The notes beneath the pieces were generated by a model. It was given only the letters and a program-made list of their open reading frames with translations. It did not search any database and was not told where the DNA came from. Source: Flammeovirgaceae bacterium SG7u.111 (lineage in GTDB: Bacteria > Bacteroidota > Bacteroidia > Cytophagales > Flammeovirgaceae). Taken from it: a DNA stretch of 64,000 nucleotides. Each line of letters opens with the position of its first letter. Position 1 is the first letter of the stretch. Shown here one piece after another: positions 7,574 to 16,600 of the stretch. The stretch covers positions 821,635-885,634 of the forward strand of contig CP139021.1 in assembly GCA_034044135.1 (NCBI GenBank). The letters are read 5' to 3'. Made by a program: the position numbers and the translations under genes.

Positions 7574-10500
7574 GCAACTGTTGTGACGATATAGCGAATC
7601 CACTGGTGAGGGACGGAAAAAGCCAAAATTCACGTGAACCCCAAGCTTTGGCACCTGAAAAGGCGATGGCTGATTCCCGTGAACTTATTGACTTTATGCA
7701 TTTCGCCTATCGGTTTGCCAATCTTGTAAAATATTACCCGCTCTCAGGCGAGTTGCCCAAAGATTTTACCCCCAATTGGCAAGCCTTTTTTGAAAAGGAA
7801 ACTTCTTTTCTGATTGCCATTATTTCGAAAACAGAGACGGATCTGTTCCGAAGGGAACTGGATGAATCGTTAGCGAAAATTTTTCAAAACCCTTCTAAGG
7901 AGGCTATTAATGGGCTTGTTGGGAAATTGCTGGATGCGGCTTTGCTGGTCGATAGTTGGCATATGGCCATTGCTGCCCGCTCTGGGCTCAAGCTTTTGTT
8001 GCGGCAGTCCATACAGGCCAAATTAGCACCTGCACTGCAAATAATAAAGGCTATTGATAGGGCTGTCCTTCCAGAGCAAACCGAAAAATATGCAAAATTT
8101 CGCACGCCAGAGCTAAAGGTTATTGCCGAGCAACCTGCGGGCAACTCGTTTCAGAATGCCGATATTTCTACCCTCATTGTCGAGCTGCAAAGGAATGCAG
8201 AAGTGATTTACAAAGAGCTAGTATATGTGACTGGTTCTGCGCCCAATTACCTAGAAGAAAGCCTTGCTTACCAAGACCTTCCCCCTCACATTGCCTTGTT
8301 TATTTCCTTTGTAAAAATCCTAATTAAAAATGTCCAAACGGATTTTAACAAGGTTACGCAGCAGCATTTAGATTTCTTTTACCGAAAGGTGCTGCGCCTC
8401 AAAGAGAAGGATGCTATTCCGGATAGTGCCCATCTTATTTTTGAATTGGCAAAGCATATAGAAGAACACAAAGTATCGAAAGGAACACTTTTTACCGCAG
8501 GAAAAGATGATGCGGGGGACGAAATATTGTTCGGGTTGGACGAGGAGATAATCGTCAATAAGACGCAAGTAGCATCTTTGCAAACGCTCTATATTGACCG
8601 TGTAGAAGGTAATGATGGAACAAAATACATCAAAGATATTTATGCTGCTTCGGTCGCCAATTCTGGCGATGGGCTTGGCGGCGATTTTGAAAACGAAGAA
8701 GTGCCAACTTGGAAAACCTTGGGGGGAAACGGAGTTGGTGAAAAGCCCGCTCTCGGTTTTTTGATTTCGTCAGAAATGCTGCTGTTGAGCGAAGGAACAA
8801 GGACGATTACCTTCACTTTTACCTACGAAGCAGGCACTTTTGATTCGCAGCTTGAACCCTTTTTGAATGCTGATCTATTCCAGATTTCCCTAACGGGAGA
8901 AAAAGGCTGGATTGAAGGGTTTTCTGAAAAGGAAGAGCTTCAATTTACCACTGAAGCGAACAAATGCGAGGGGAATACAATTGAACTCAAGGTTATTTTA
9001 GAAAATGCTGCTCCCGCTATTTTCCCTTTTGATCCCAAAGTCATTGAAGAGGAATCTTACGATACCAGCTTGCCCGTAGCCAAGGTTTTATTGAACAAAG
9101 ACCTTGAGATTCCTTTAGATACCGATGGCTCTATCCATGTCAGTCCTTATCATTTTCTGAAAAAGCTAGTAATTACCGATCTAAACCTTTTGGTAAGCGT
9201 GGAAGGGATGTCAACTATTTTGGCAAAGAGTGATTTGGGACTGTTGGACACCACAAAGCCATTTATGCCTTTTGGGGCACAACCTAAAAATGGATCAAGC
9301 TTTTTTGTAGGTAGCAAGGAGTTTGAAAACAAAGAAATTGAAACGGTAAGTCTTGGTTTTGAATGGGAAGCCCTTCCCAATGATGAGGATTATACTTTGT
9401 ATGAAAAATCTGACCCTGTTCCAGCATCAAACGCTAGTTTTACCATCAACCCGGGTGGTTCAACTTCGGAAGTAATTTTTATAAATGGGGAAATAAATGG
9501 GTTGGCTGAGCTTCTTTTCCAAGAGGATACGATAAATGGGGGGGCATTTTTCGAAATGCGCTTGGAAGGTGATTTCGGACACGATCAGTTTGCCGCTATT
9601 TATGCAAGGCAGGCAATGGCTTTGGCTTTGCAAGATTCCACAGGTTCAAGAAAACTTTTAACAGGTGCGTATTATCAAAACCCTGATGATGGAGGAGTGC
9701 TCAAATTTGATGGAAATGAAGATACTACAGCTATTGACGATACTTGGCCAGTTCCACTTCCCGCCACGCCCTACACCCCAGTACTAAAGAAACTAACCTT
9801 AGGTTATACCGCATCAAGCGAATTGAAAGAATTTACCCAACTCCATGCTTTTGGAGGCTATAAAAAAGTGCAAACGGGTGATGAGAAAAAGAATTATTTG
9901 TTGCCTCAGTACGACGAAGAGGGAAGTCTGTACATCGGGCTTCGAGATTTGCCTCCGCAAAGCGTGTTGCCCTTACTGTTCCAAGTGGAAGAAGCCACGG
10001 CAAATGCCGAGTTGGCAAGGGCAAAAGTGAGTTGGTCTTACCTTGAAAACGATGTAGTGCTGTCAAGTGATAGTGCTGAAATAAAAAAAGATGATTGGGT
10101 GAAATTTCCCAATATTAACGTCCTTTCAGACGAAAGCAATGGCTTGATTGCGTCGGGAGTAGTGACACTGGAGATTCCTAAAGAAATAGGCAGGGAAAAT
10201 ACCGTTTTTGGTGAAGGGCTTTCTTGGTTAAAGGTATCGGCAGCAGAACGAACAGGTGCTGTTCCCCAAACGCTGCAAGTGCATACGCAAGTTGCCAAGG
10301 CGAGTTTTGTGCTTAGCGAGGTTGATAATTCTCGTTTGCAGCAACCTTTGGAAGCGGGCAGCATTGCCAAGTTTGTGGAAAACGATATTTCCATCAAAAG
10401 CGTGGCGCAGCCTTACGATTCTTTTGGTGGAAGACCTCCCGAAGAACCCATCCATTTCTATACCCGAGTAAGTGAGCGATTGAGGCACAAAGGTCGGGCT

Positions 10501-11175
10501 ATCACCATTTTCGATTACGAGAGGCTGGTGCTGGAAAACTTCCCCAATATCTATAAAGCCCGCTGTATAACCCATACGAACATCGAAAAAGAGCTTGCGC
10601 CGGGTTTTGTGACCTTGGCGGTTATCCCCGATCAGCGAGGTAAAAAAGTACTCAACCCGCTCGAACCACAAGCCAACATTAATGAGCTGGCAGACATCGA
10701 AGCTTTTCTTAAAAAAAGAACAACGCCACATGCCCGCATTAAGGTGAAAAACCCAAAATACGAAACCATCAAGGTGAAGTTCGATGTGAAGTTTATCGTA
10801 GGAAAGTCATTTGATTTTTATAAAAAAGAGTTGAGCATCGCCATTTCCAAATACCTGTCCCCTTGGGCTTTTGAGGAAGGGAAAGAAATTCTCTTTGGAG
10901 GGAAAGTATACCGTTCTTCTATCCTGAATTTTGTGGAGGAACAAGCGTATGTGGATTACGTGCTCAATTTTGAGATGTACCACAATGAAAAAGGGATTAA
11001 TATTAGCGAGGCAGTGCCCACCACTTCCCGCACCATTTTAACCTCAGTCGACGGGCACGATATTTCAGAAGTTACTTCCGAAAAGCTTGGTGACCAAGGG
11101 TTGGAAGGTAAAGATGGCATGATTGGTTATGCAGAAATAGGAGAAGAAATCTCCGATGAAACCGAAACGAACTAA
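7570..11175 (+). CDS. Baseplate J-like protein (Pvc11/Afp11-like, gp6 family)
   Basis: 1201 residues. The start overlaps the gp25 gene by four bases. The N-terminal third is helical (ELIDFMHFAYRFANLVKYYP..., residues 36-280), the middle is a long beta-rich region, and the C-terminal part carries the baseplate-J core: FYTRVSERLRHKGRAITIFD (from residue 966), DYERLVLENFP-x-IYKARC, GFVTLAVIP, then LKKRTTPHARIKVKNP and SILNFVEEQAYVDYVLNFEMY. In eCIS this makes the wedge that joins the spike to the sheath's first ring. The C-terminal 60 residues (ISEVTSEKLGDQG and following) are acidic and probably disordered. Confidence 0.92.
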   Translation: MSNCCDDIANPLVRDGKSQNSREPQALAPEKAMADSRELIDFMHFAYRFANLVKYYPLSGELPKDFTPNWQAFFEKETSFLIAIISKTETDLFRRELDESLAKIFQNPSKEAINGLVGKLLDAALLVDSWHMAIAARSGLKLLLRQSIQAKLAPALQIIKAIDRAVLPEQTEKYAKFRTPELKVIAEQPAGNSFQNADISTLIVELQRNAEVIYKELVYVTGSAPNYLEESLAYQDLPPHIALFISFVKILIKNVQTDFNKVTQQHLDFFYRKVLRLKEKDAIPDSAHLIFELAKHIEEHKVSKGTLFTAGKDDAGDEILFGLDEEIIVNKTQVASLQTLYIDRVEGNDGTKYIKDIYAASVANSGDGLGGDFENEEVPTWKTLGGNGVGEKPALGFLISSEMLLLSEGTRTITFTFTYEAGTFDSQLEPFLNADLFQISLTGEKGWIEGFSEKEELQFTTEANKCEGNTIELKVILENAAPAIFPFDPKVIEEESYDTSLPVAKVLLNKDLEIPLDTDGSIHVSPYHFLKKLVITDLNLLVSVEGMSTILAKSDLGLLDTTKPFMPFGAQPKNGSSFFVGSKEFENKEIETVSLGFEWEALPNDEDYTLYEKSDPVPASNASFTINPGGSTSEVIFINGEINGLAELLFQEDTINGGAFFEMRLEGDFGHDQFAAIYARQAMALALQDSTGSRKLLTGAYYQNPDDGGVLKFDGNEDTTAIDDTWPVPLPATPYTPVLKKLTLGYTASSELKEFTQLHAFGGYKKVQTGDEKKNYLLPQYDEEGSLYIGLRDLPPQSVLPLLFQVEEATANAELARAKVSWSYLENDVVLSSDSAEIKKDDWVKFPNINVLSDESNGLIASGVVTLEIPKEIGRENTVFGEGLSWLKVSAAERTGAVPQTLQVHTQVAKASFVLSEVDNSRLQQPLEAGSIAKFVENDISIKSVAQPYDSFGGRPPEEPIHFYTRVSERLRHKGRAITIFDYERLVLENFPNIYKARCITHTNIEKELAPGFVTLAVIPDQRGKKVLNPLEPQANINELADIEAFLKKRTTPHARIKVKNPKYETIKVKFDVKFIVGKSFDFYKKELSIAISKYLSPWAFEEGKEILFGGKVYRSSILNFVEEQAYVDYVLNFEMYHNEKGINISEAVPTTSRTILTSVDGHDISEVTSEKLGDQGLEGKDGMIGYAEIGEEISDETETN

Positions 11176-11202
11176 CCTATTCTCAATGCAAATATCTGCA
11201 AG

Positions 11203-13539
11203 ATGATAAAGGAAAATATTAAATCAAGGTCTGAGCTAAAAGAAGAATTTAGCAACAATAAGAAGCTTACCCAGCAGCGCTTCTCCGAGCTTATCGATTC
11301 CATGCTTTCGCTAAAAGACGACCATTTTCGTGGAGTTTGGAAACATGGGACTGCGTATTACAAAGATGATGTAGTCATCTATAACAATACATTGTGGGTG
11401 TTGGATTTTCCCGAAAACGGGTCAGTTTCTACTTGTTCGAGGGAAGAGCCGGGCAAAGACCCCAACTGGGAAATGCTCACGGTAAAAGGCGAAGACGATG
11501 ATTGGAAACTGCTAGAAGAGTCGGGCGATATGTATGCGCTCAACGAGAGGAATGTGGGGATAGGCACAAAAGAGCCGGAGGCAAAACTAGAGGTGACCGA
11601 TGGGAAGAAAGGGCGTTTTTCCTTCAATCCAGATACCAAAAAAGATCCTGTTTTCACCATAGTAAATCTCGATCCTAGGTGCAATAAAAATTATCTTTCC
11701 ACAGGAGTTGGGGTGACTTATGCGGTAAACGTAACCGATGCTCCCGAGGGCTTTTTGTTTGTAAAAGGACCAGAGCACGGGATGTATTGCAAAGAGGAAG
11801 CAGCGTACCACGGCAAAGAGTTGGTGCTGATAAAAGAAGGAGAAAATGGCAAGGCGCAAGTGGGGATAGGAACGCTCTCGCCCGAGGCCATGCTTCATGC
11901 TACAGATGAAGAAAATGGCGCACTTTTATTTCATCCCAAACAAGGGAAAAAAGTAGCCTTGCTTCTAAAGAAACTAGCCGACGAAGAAGGGGAGGACGAG
12001 AAAGTATTAGAAACAGAAATCAACAAGAACTTTGCTAGCTGGACTACGGACACCAAAGGTTTTTTGTTCAAAAGAATAATAGAAAACGAGGGCGAGGAAG
12101 AAAGCGATGAAGCCTGCGAAACCGAGGAAAAAGAATACTTGTTGGTAGCTATCCGACAACACTCGGACGGGCAGCCAGAGGTAGGAATAGGTACGAAAAA
12201 GCCTGAAGGGATGCTCGATATCACCGATAAGAAAAAAGGGCAATTCCTCTTTTCCCCCCAAACTAAAAAAGACCCCGTTTTCAGCATTATCAACCTCACG
12301 CCCGAGTGCAACCAAAACTACTTGGCTACGGGCGTTGGGAAGTTCTACTCCACTTTTGTGAGCGATGCCTCCAAGGGTTTTGCCTTCAAAAAAGGGGGGG
12401 AATACGGCGCGTTCAATGCGGAGCTGGATATTAACCAAGGCGAGTTGCTGATGGTGGTGCAAGAAGGAGAAAATGCGCTTCCACAAGTGGGAATTGGCAT
12501 AAAAGATCCTCGGGCCACCTTGGATGTGAATTTACCCAATCAGGGTTGGGTGAAGGTACTGCCACAGAGCAACGATCAGACATTGATCAGCCTTGCCAAT
12601 ATCTCTTCGGAACGGCAATTGAACAACCTTTTGGTTGGTATAAACAGCGAATATGCTTCGTTTATAGGCAATGCCGACAAAGGTTTTGTATTTAAAAAAG
12701 GGGAAAAAGACGAAGAAACGGACTTGAGCAAAGGTGATGCTTTGGTTACGTTCCGAAAAGAAGGGCAGGTCGGGATAGGCACCACGGAGCCTGTGACCAT
12801 GCTCGATATTACGAACAATAAAAGCGGGATTTTCCATTTTAATTTGAACAAAAAGCCCAATCCGTCTATGTGCATTGGGAATTTGCGACCCGGCAAAAAG
12901 CAATCTTATCTGACCACGGGCGTGGGCAATACCCGAGCTATTTGGGTGACCGATGCCCCTGACGGATTCGTGTTCAAAAGAGCTCCCGAAAATAGCGCAG
13001 AAAATGAGCACGTAGAGCTGGATATAAACCAAGGCGATGCGTTGGTGCACATCGTGCCCAAAGGAAATGGGAAAATGGGTATCGGTGCTTTTCCCGACGA
13101 CAACTGGGAGCTGGATGTGTCGGGGAAAATCAGGGCATTTAACCTTCATCTTAGCACCAACGAAAACACCGCTCAGGTAAAAGAAAAACTAGGTGGGGTA
13201 ATGGAAAAGCTGATGAAGCTGACCCCAGTGAAATTTGAGTGGAAAGGCTCGACTCCCTGCGCTGGTGAAGGTCAGCAAATCGGGCTGATGGCGCACGATG
13301 TGGATGAGCAATTTTCCGAACTGATCAAGCATGACAGAGAAGGAAACTTATCGGTTGCCTACCAAAATATGGTGGCGGTACTGGTAAAAGGCATGCAAGA
13401 GCAGCAAGAAATGATTGCAGAAAGAGATGAAAAAATAGCCAACCTCGAAGCCCAAGTCCAAAAGCAAAACGACACCTTGGAAGCCTTTGCCAAAAAGGTG
13501 GAAGAGCTAGAAAAACGCATCGATAAATGTGAAGGGTAG
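11203..13539 (+). CDS. Repeat-built tail fibre with C-terminal S74-like chaperone domain (Pvc13-like)
   Basis: 778 residues. After an N-terminal helix (1-40), residues 46-93 form a CBM5/12-like bead (GVWKHGTAYYKDDVVIYNNT, closing with PNWEML). Five units of roughly 100 residues follow, each opening VGIGT-x-x-P-x-x-x-L-x-(V/I)TD, at about 118, 220, 327, 429 and 523, with a sixth stub at 625 (MGIGAFPDDNWELDVSGKI). Residues 640-735 resemble the Peptidase_S74 intramolecular chaperone of phage fibres (LMKLTPVKFEWKG, QQIGLMAHDVDEQFSELI, VAYQNMVAVLVKGMQEQQEM), and the protein ends in a trimeric-looking coiled coil. It is probably the receptor-binding fibre; the typical S-D pair of the self-cleaving S74 site is not evident. 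Confidence 0.85.
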   Translation: MIKENIKSRSELKEEFSNNKKLTQQRFSELIDSMLSLKDDHFRGVWKHGTAYYKDDVVIYNNTLWVLDFPENGSVSTCSREEPGKDPNWEMLTVKGEDDDWKLLEESGDMYALNERNVGIGTKEPEAKLEVTDGKKGRFSFNPDTKKDPVFTIVNLDPRCNKNYLSTGVGVTYAVNVTDAPEGFLFVKGPEHGMYCKEEAAYHGKELVLIKEGENGKAQVGIGTLSPEAMLHATDEENGALLFHPKQGKKVALLLKKLADEEGEDEKVLETEINKNFASWTTDTKGFLFKRIIENEGEEESDEACETEEKEYLLVAIRQHSDGQPEVGIGTKKPEGMLDITDKKKGQFLFSPQTKKDPVFSIINLTPECNQNYLATGVGKFYSTFVSDASKGFAFKKGGEYGAFNAELDINQGELLMVVQEGENALPQVGIGIKDPRATLDVNLPNQGWVKVLPQSNDQTLISLANISSERQLNNLLVGINSEYASFIGNADKGFVFKKGEKDEETDLSKGDALVTFRKEGQVGIGTTEPVTMLDITNNKSGIFHFNLNKKPNPSMCIGNLRPGKKQSYLTTGVGNTRAIWVTDAPDGFVFKRAPENSAENEHVELDINQGDALVHIVPKGNGKMGIGAFPDDNWELDVSGKIRAFNLHLSTNENTAQVKEKLGGVMEKLMKLTPVKFEWKGSTPCAGEGQQIGLMAHDVDEQFSELIKHDREGNLSVAYQNMVAVLVKGMQEQQEMIAERDEKIANLEAQVQKQNDTLEAFAKKVEELEKRIDKCEG

Positions 13540-13593
13540 TAAAATGATTTTTTAATGTGCTGATATGCTAATGAAATATCAGATCAGCCATTC

Positions 13594-13620
13594 GTAGAGA
13601 CGTCCATTTATGGCGTCTCG
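13594..13620. repeat. GTAGAGACG-type palindromic repeat, copy 2
   Basis: GTAGAGACG head; arms GAGACG and CGTCTC with an inner CCA/TGG pairing around TTTA, and a one-base bulge. It sits between the fibre and Pvc12-like genes, next to a stretch of the 'ATGTGCTGATATGCTAATG' intergenic repeat at 13554-13573. Confidence 0.85.
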
Positions 13621-13669
13621 GATTAAGTAACCCACCAACTACAAACCAACCAAACCATTTTGGATAAAA

Positions 13670-16600
13670 ATGCCCAAAAGCGTAACCATATCTAAAGCGA
13701 ATTCACCTTTGCCAGATTACCTCGATTTCAAGAGGTTGAAGCAAGAAGGGATTACCTATATAGAGGAACTGGCTGGTAAAAACTGGACGGATTATAACCT
13801 TCACGATCCAGGTATCACCATCATGGAAGTGCTGTGCTATGCGCTGATGGATGTGGGCTATCGGCTAAACCTCCCTATAGAAGATCTACTTGTACCAAAG
13901 CCAGAAGACAGGAAAAATAGGGAAAATAGGGAAAATAACTTTTTTACTCCTTCCGAAATCCTAACAAATAACCCTCTGACCATCACAGACTACAGAAGGC
14001 TGTTGATGGACATAAAAGGAGTCAAAAACGTTTGGTTAAAAGTAGTGGAAAAAAGAAAGAGCGATGACAGTTCTGAGGCGGAAAAAGAATATCCAATTCG
14101 CAGTAGGCAGCCCATCTATCTCCATTGCCAAGAAGATAAACCTGTACTTAGTTATTTGGATGAGGAAAATGCAGCAGAACTTCATGAAGTGAAGCTCCGA
14201 GGGCTGTATCGGGTGTATTTGGAATTAGAAGAAAATTTTGCTTGGAATGATTGCGGGCAGCCGCTCATAGATAGGGGAAAAGTACTTTCCGATGTACGTC
14301 AGAGACTGCATGAACACCGGAATCTTTGCGAAGATTTTGAAGACTTTGTGTTGCTTGGGGAAGAAGGAATTGGCACGTGTGCCGAAATTGAGCTGAGTTC
14401 TAGTGCGAAGCCTGTGGAAGTGATGGTGAAGATTTTGGAAGCGCTTCATGATTTGCTTTCTCCTCAAATTCAGCATTATACCTTGCCACAATTGCTAGAT
14501 AAGGGCAAAGCAATAGAAGATGTTTTTGAAGGGCGGCCACATTCCATGGATAGCCACGGGTTTATAGATGTGGACGAGCTGGAGCGTATAGAAAAAAGGG
14601 AAGTTCTCCATACTTCTGATTTCTACAATGTGCTGATAGATATTGAGGGAATCGTTGCCATCAAACGCTTGGAAATTGCCAGCTTTATTGACAATGTTCG
14701 GCAGACTACTTGGCAAAAATGGTGCTTGAGGCTTTCGGATAGTTACAGCCCCGTATTGGATATTGAAAATTCGAGAATTTCTTTTTTCAAAGGAGTGTTT
14801 CCCGTTTCCCTAAGGAGCGATGAGCGGATACTGGCAACAAGGAAATTTGAAGAAATAAAAGCCGCTACCCGCAAAGGAAAGTTGGATGCGTATAATCTCG
14901 ACCTTGCCGTACCTTATGGGCAATTTAGGCTGCTTCACGATTATTATTCCATCCAAAATGAATTCCCGCTTACCTACGGAATTGGCGAAGATGGCTTGCC
15001 TTCTACGGCTTCCAACGAGGTAAAAATAAAAGCTAAGCAACTGAAAGGATACCTAACTTTGTTCGATCAAGTATTGGCGAATTACCTCGGCAGTGTGGCA
15101 AACCTGAGAGATGTTTTTGCCCTTTTCGATCCTGTAAAACCGCACACCTATTTCTCTCAACAACTTGAAGAGAAAAATACGCCCAAAGTAACCGAGCTAC
15201 TTTTCAATTATGCAGATGAAAACGACCCGTCTTATTCTTCCGAGCTAGAAAATATTACGGAAAATAGCGAAGAGTTTGTCGAGCGAAGGGAGCGGTTTTT
15301 AGATCATTTGCTGGCGAGGTTCTCCGAAGATTTTACCGACTACGAGACTTTGGTGACAAGCTTGGACGGGATAAAAGCAGAGCCCAGCCAGATGAATGCC
15401 GACAAGGAAAACTTCTTAAAAAACTATCCGACCACGAGTAGAAACCGAGGCATAGGCTACAATTATCTTTTGCCTGATTTGGGTACAAATGCTGGCTTTT
15501 TGGAAAGAACGGCTGACTTACTTGCACTCAAAGGCTGCGGCGATCATACTTCTCAACTCAATCATTTTAAAGTGGTGAAGGAGTGCGAAAAGCATTATTT
15601 TGAAATAAGAAACTGCGAGGAAGTATGGCTGAAAAGCTGCGAAGGTTTTGAGAGCGAAGAGGAGGCAAAGCTAGCTTTTGACCGCCTGTGCCATCACTTA
15701 TTTGAGGAAGATCATTACGCCCTTAGCGAGTGCTTTCCATTTACTTTTTGGTTTGAAAATAAGAAGGGGAAGAAAATCGCTTCGCACCCACACTCGTACA
15801 ACACCGCCGACGAGCGAGATTTTGCCCTCGAAAAACTGTTGGTTTTTTTGAAAACAGGAATACCTTTCCAACTCGATAAAATAGAAGGGCTTTTCCATTT
15901 TGAATTGCAAAACTCAGAAGGAGAAACGGTACTTAAAAGTATAAAAGGCTACGAAACCGAAGAAGAAGCCAAGCAGGTTTTGTGCCTTGCCCTCGCCTTA
16001 GGTCGGGATATTGCCAACTACTCGGGCAAGCCTTGCGAGGAAACTCCCTTTGGTTTTGGACTTGTTCATGGTGAAGATGCTGTTGCGGTGCATCCTTCTT
16101 GCTACGAAACCGAAGAAGCAAAAGATCAGGCTATTCAAAAACTGCATCATTTCATTCGCCTAAGGGGACTGGATGGCGAAGTGCGGGTAATGGAAGGATA
16201 TTTTTTGGCGGTGATAAAAAGAGGAGATCAAACGCTGTTGACAAATATCCACCAGTTTGCTACGCAGGAAGAGGCGCAAGCGGTCTGCGAACAATTGCTC
16301 GAACTTGCAAAAGTGGGCGAGAACTACTTTCTCTTACACGATGAGAAAAGCTGCGAATATGGTTTTTACTTGACAGACGGAGAAGGGGAAAAAATAGCTG
16401 AGCACAAAGGAGTGTACGAATCGGAAGAAGAAAGAACTACCGCTATTGAGGCGATAGTGGCGTATCTGACCGAAACAGAAAATGCTCCTTGCGAGGCGGT
16501 GGAAATAACCGATACCTACCATTTTTTGCTGAAGGATGAGTATGGAAATGTCCTTTTGGAAAGCAAGGGAGAGTACGCTTCGGAAGAGGAAGCCAACTTG

